From Thermoleophilia bacterium (GTDB taxonomy: Bacteria; Actinomycetota; Thermoleophilia; Gaiellales; Gaiellaceae), in contig JACVRU010000102.1 of NCBI GenBank assembly GCA_014534295.1, positions 1 to 6,856 of the forward strand: a stretch of 6,856 bases of DNA. Reading direction: 5' to 3'. Below the pieces are notes generated by a model. That model saw only the letters and a list, made by a program, of their open reading frames with translations. It did not search any database and was not told where the DNA came from. Positions 6,422-6,856 of the stretch are shown here, piece after piece. The position numbers and the translations under genes were made by a program. The first letter of the stretch is position 1. Each line of letters starts with the position of its first letter.

Positions 6422-6856
6422 TGGACGCGGCCGACCTCGAGCTCCGCAACCGGATCTACCGCGAGTTCGTCGAGACGGGGCGGCCGCCGGACGCGGATCC
6501 CGCGGCGTTGCGCCGGCTCCACGGAGCCCACGCGCTCGTCCTCGACGGCCGCGGCCGCATCCTAATGCTGAACCCGTTCTCGCTCGTCCCCACGGCCCAT
6601 CGCGTGCAGGCCGGCGGCCGCTGGTGGTACGGCAGCTGCGCCTGGGACTCGCTCGGCATCGTGGCGGCGCTCGGAGGCGAGGGAGGGTACGAGACCTCGT
6701 GCGCGGACTGCGCGGAGCCGATCGCGCTCGAGGTGCGGGGCGGCGACCTGCGCGGCGGCGACCCGGTCTTCCACCTCGCCGTCCCGGCTGCGCACTGGTG
6801 GGACGACATCGTCTTCACGTGAAGCACGATGAACCTCTTCCGGTCGGAGGAGCACG
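6421..6856 (+). CDS. MerB-like (alkylmercury lyase family) protein, probable selenoprotein, 3' partial
   Basis: A frame starting at ATG 6421, coupled to purH by TGATG. The first 133 residues resemble organomercurial lyase (MerB): an N-terminal helical part (LRNRIYREFVETGRPP), HALVLDGRGRILMLNPFS (37-54) and VPTAHRV. The catalytic block SCAWDSLGI has C73 and D76, matching the Cys96 and Asp99 spacing of MerB. A second pair, C94 and C97 (SCADC), is followed by AHWWDDIVFT (124-133). Codon 134 is TGA (6820-6822). Reading on gives S-T-M-N-L-F-R-S-E-E-H with no stop, and all 11 codons end in G or C. Aligning this with the CCHVHFFAS region of MerB puts the TGA at Cys159. I infer that TGA encodes selenocysteine. 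A standard call would stop at 6822. The substrate need not be organomercury, since distant members are untested. The C-terminus lies outside the window. Confidence 0.75.
6820..6822 (+). other. In-frame TGA, candidate selenocysteine codon
   Basis: Codon 134 of the MerB-like gene. It stands where the family has its second catalytic cysteine (Cys159 of MerB, from memory). TGA differs from the cysteine codons TGC and TGT only at the third base. The family-like sequence continues after it to the window end, and a SECIS-like hairpin follows at the expected distance. A one-base mutation or sequencing error of TGC is the main alternative. Confidence 0.7.
6835..6852 (+). promoter_or_regulatory. Candidate bacterial SECIS hairpin
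   Basis: CTCTTCC 6835-6841 pairs with GGAGGAG 6846-6852 in seven consecutive pairs (one is G-U) around the tetraloop GGTC 6842-6845. Bacterial SECIS elements lie within the reading frame just after the UGA and carry a GU in the apical loop, and the E. coli fdhF loop contains GGUCU. The stem begins 12 nt and the loop 19 nt after the TGA, within the usual range. CGTG 6818-6821 could also pair with CACG 6853-6856 as a lower stem that includes part of the UGA. The stem lies on six codons for LFRSEE, so the protein sequence constrains it too and some pairing could be coincidental. Confidence 0.65.

Noticed and set aside
6820..6822. TGA as a plain stop giving a 133-residue MerB-like protein
   Set aside because: Not excluded, but less likely: the family sequence continues in frame with the same codon bias, the missing residue is the catalytic cysteine, and a SECIS-like hairpin follows.
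1..6856. CRISPR arrays, insertion sequences, tRNA or rRNA genes
   Set aside because: No regularly spaced repeats, transposase motifs, terminal inverted repeats or cloverleaf structures were seen; nearly all of the sequence is accounted for by genes.

Overview
The window is very GC-rich, with G/C at nearly every third codon position, frequent GTG starts, tightly overlapping genes and a caa3-type CtaG. This suggests a high-GC actinobacterium, possibly of the Thermoleophilia/Gaiellales kind. The taxon is an inference from composition and remembered similarity, not a database result.

Layout. Bases 1-86 hold the 3' end of a plus-strand gene whose body lies outside the window. Two strong hairpins (87-137 and 157-183) separate it from a convergent minus-strand cluster. 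Read in its own direction from about 1709 to 187, that cluster encodes a CtaG-type cytochrome c oxidase assembly membrane protein, a single-domain VOC/glyoxalase-like protein, and a 78-residue protein with two membrane segments. From about 1739 a plus-strand cluster runs to the right edge: a 203-residue VOC-like protein, an LtrA-family membrane protein, then purM, purN and purH, and last an alkylmercury-lyase (MerB)-like gene. The six plus-strand genes are nearly contiguous: 12 nt separate the first two, and all later junctions overlap (GTGA, ATGA, 13 nt, TGATG). They are probably one transcript, perhaps with an internal promoter just before purM.

PurM (step 5), PurN (step 3) and PurH (the last two steps, to IMP) together cover four reactions of de novo purine synthesis. 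No purine function is apparent for the VOC, LtrA or MerB-like proteins.

The most interesting point is at the right edge. The MerB-like frame meets TGA at 6820-6822, exactly where, by motif alignment from memory, the family has its second catalytic cysteine (Cys159 of MerB). The frame stays open and family-like beyond it (S-T-M-N-L-F-R-S-E-E-H) to the window end. A 7-bp hairpin with a GGUC apical loop lies 12 nt after the TGA, and its loop begins 19 nt after it, the geometry of a bacterial SECIS element. The best reading is a selenocysteine-containing MerB-like protein that a standard annotation would cut off at 133 residues. The rest of the gene lies beyond the window, and the selenocysteine machinery cannot be checked here.
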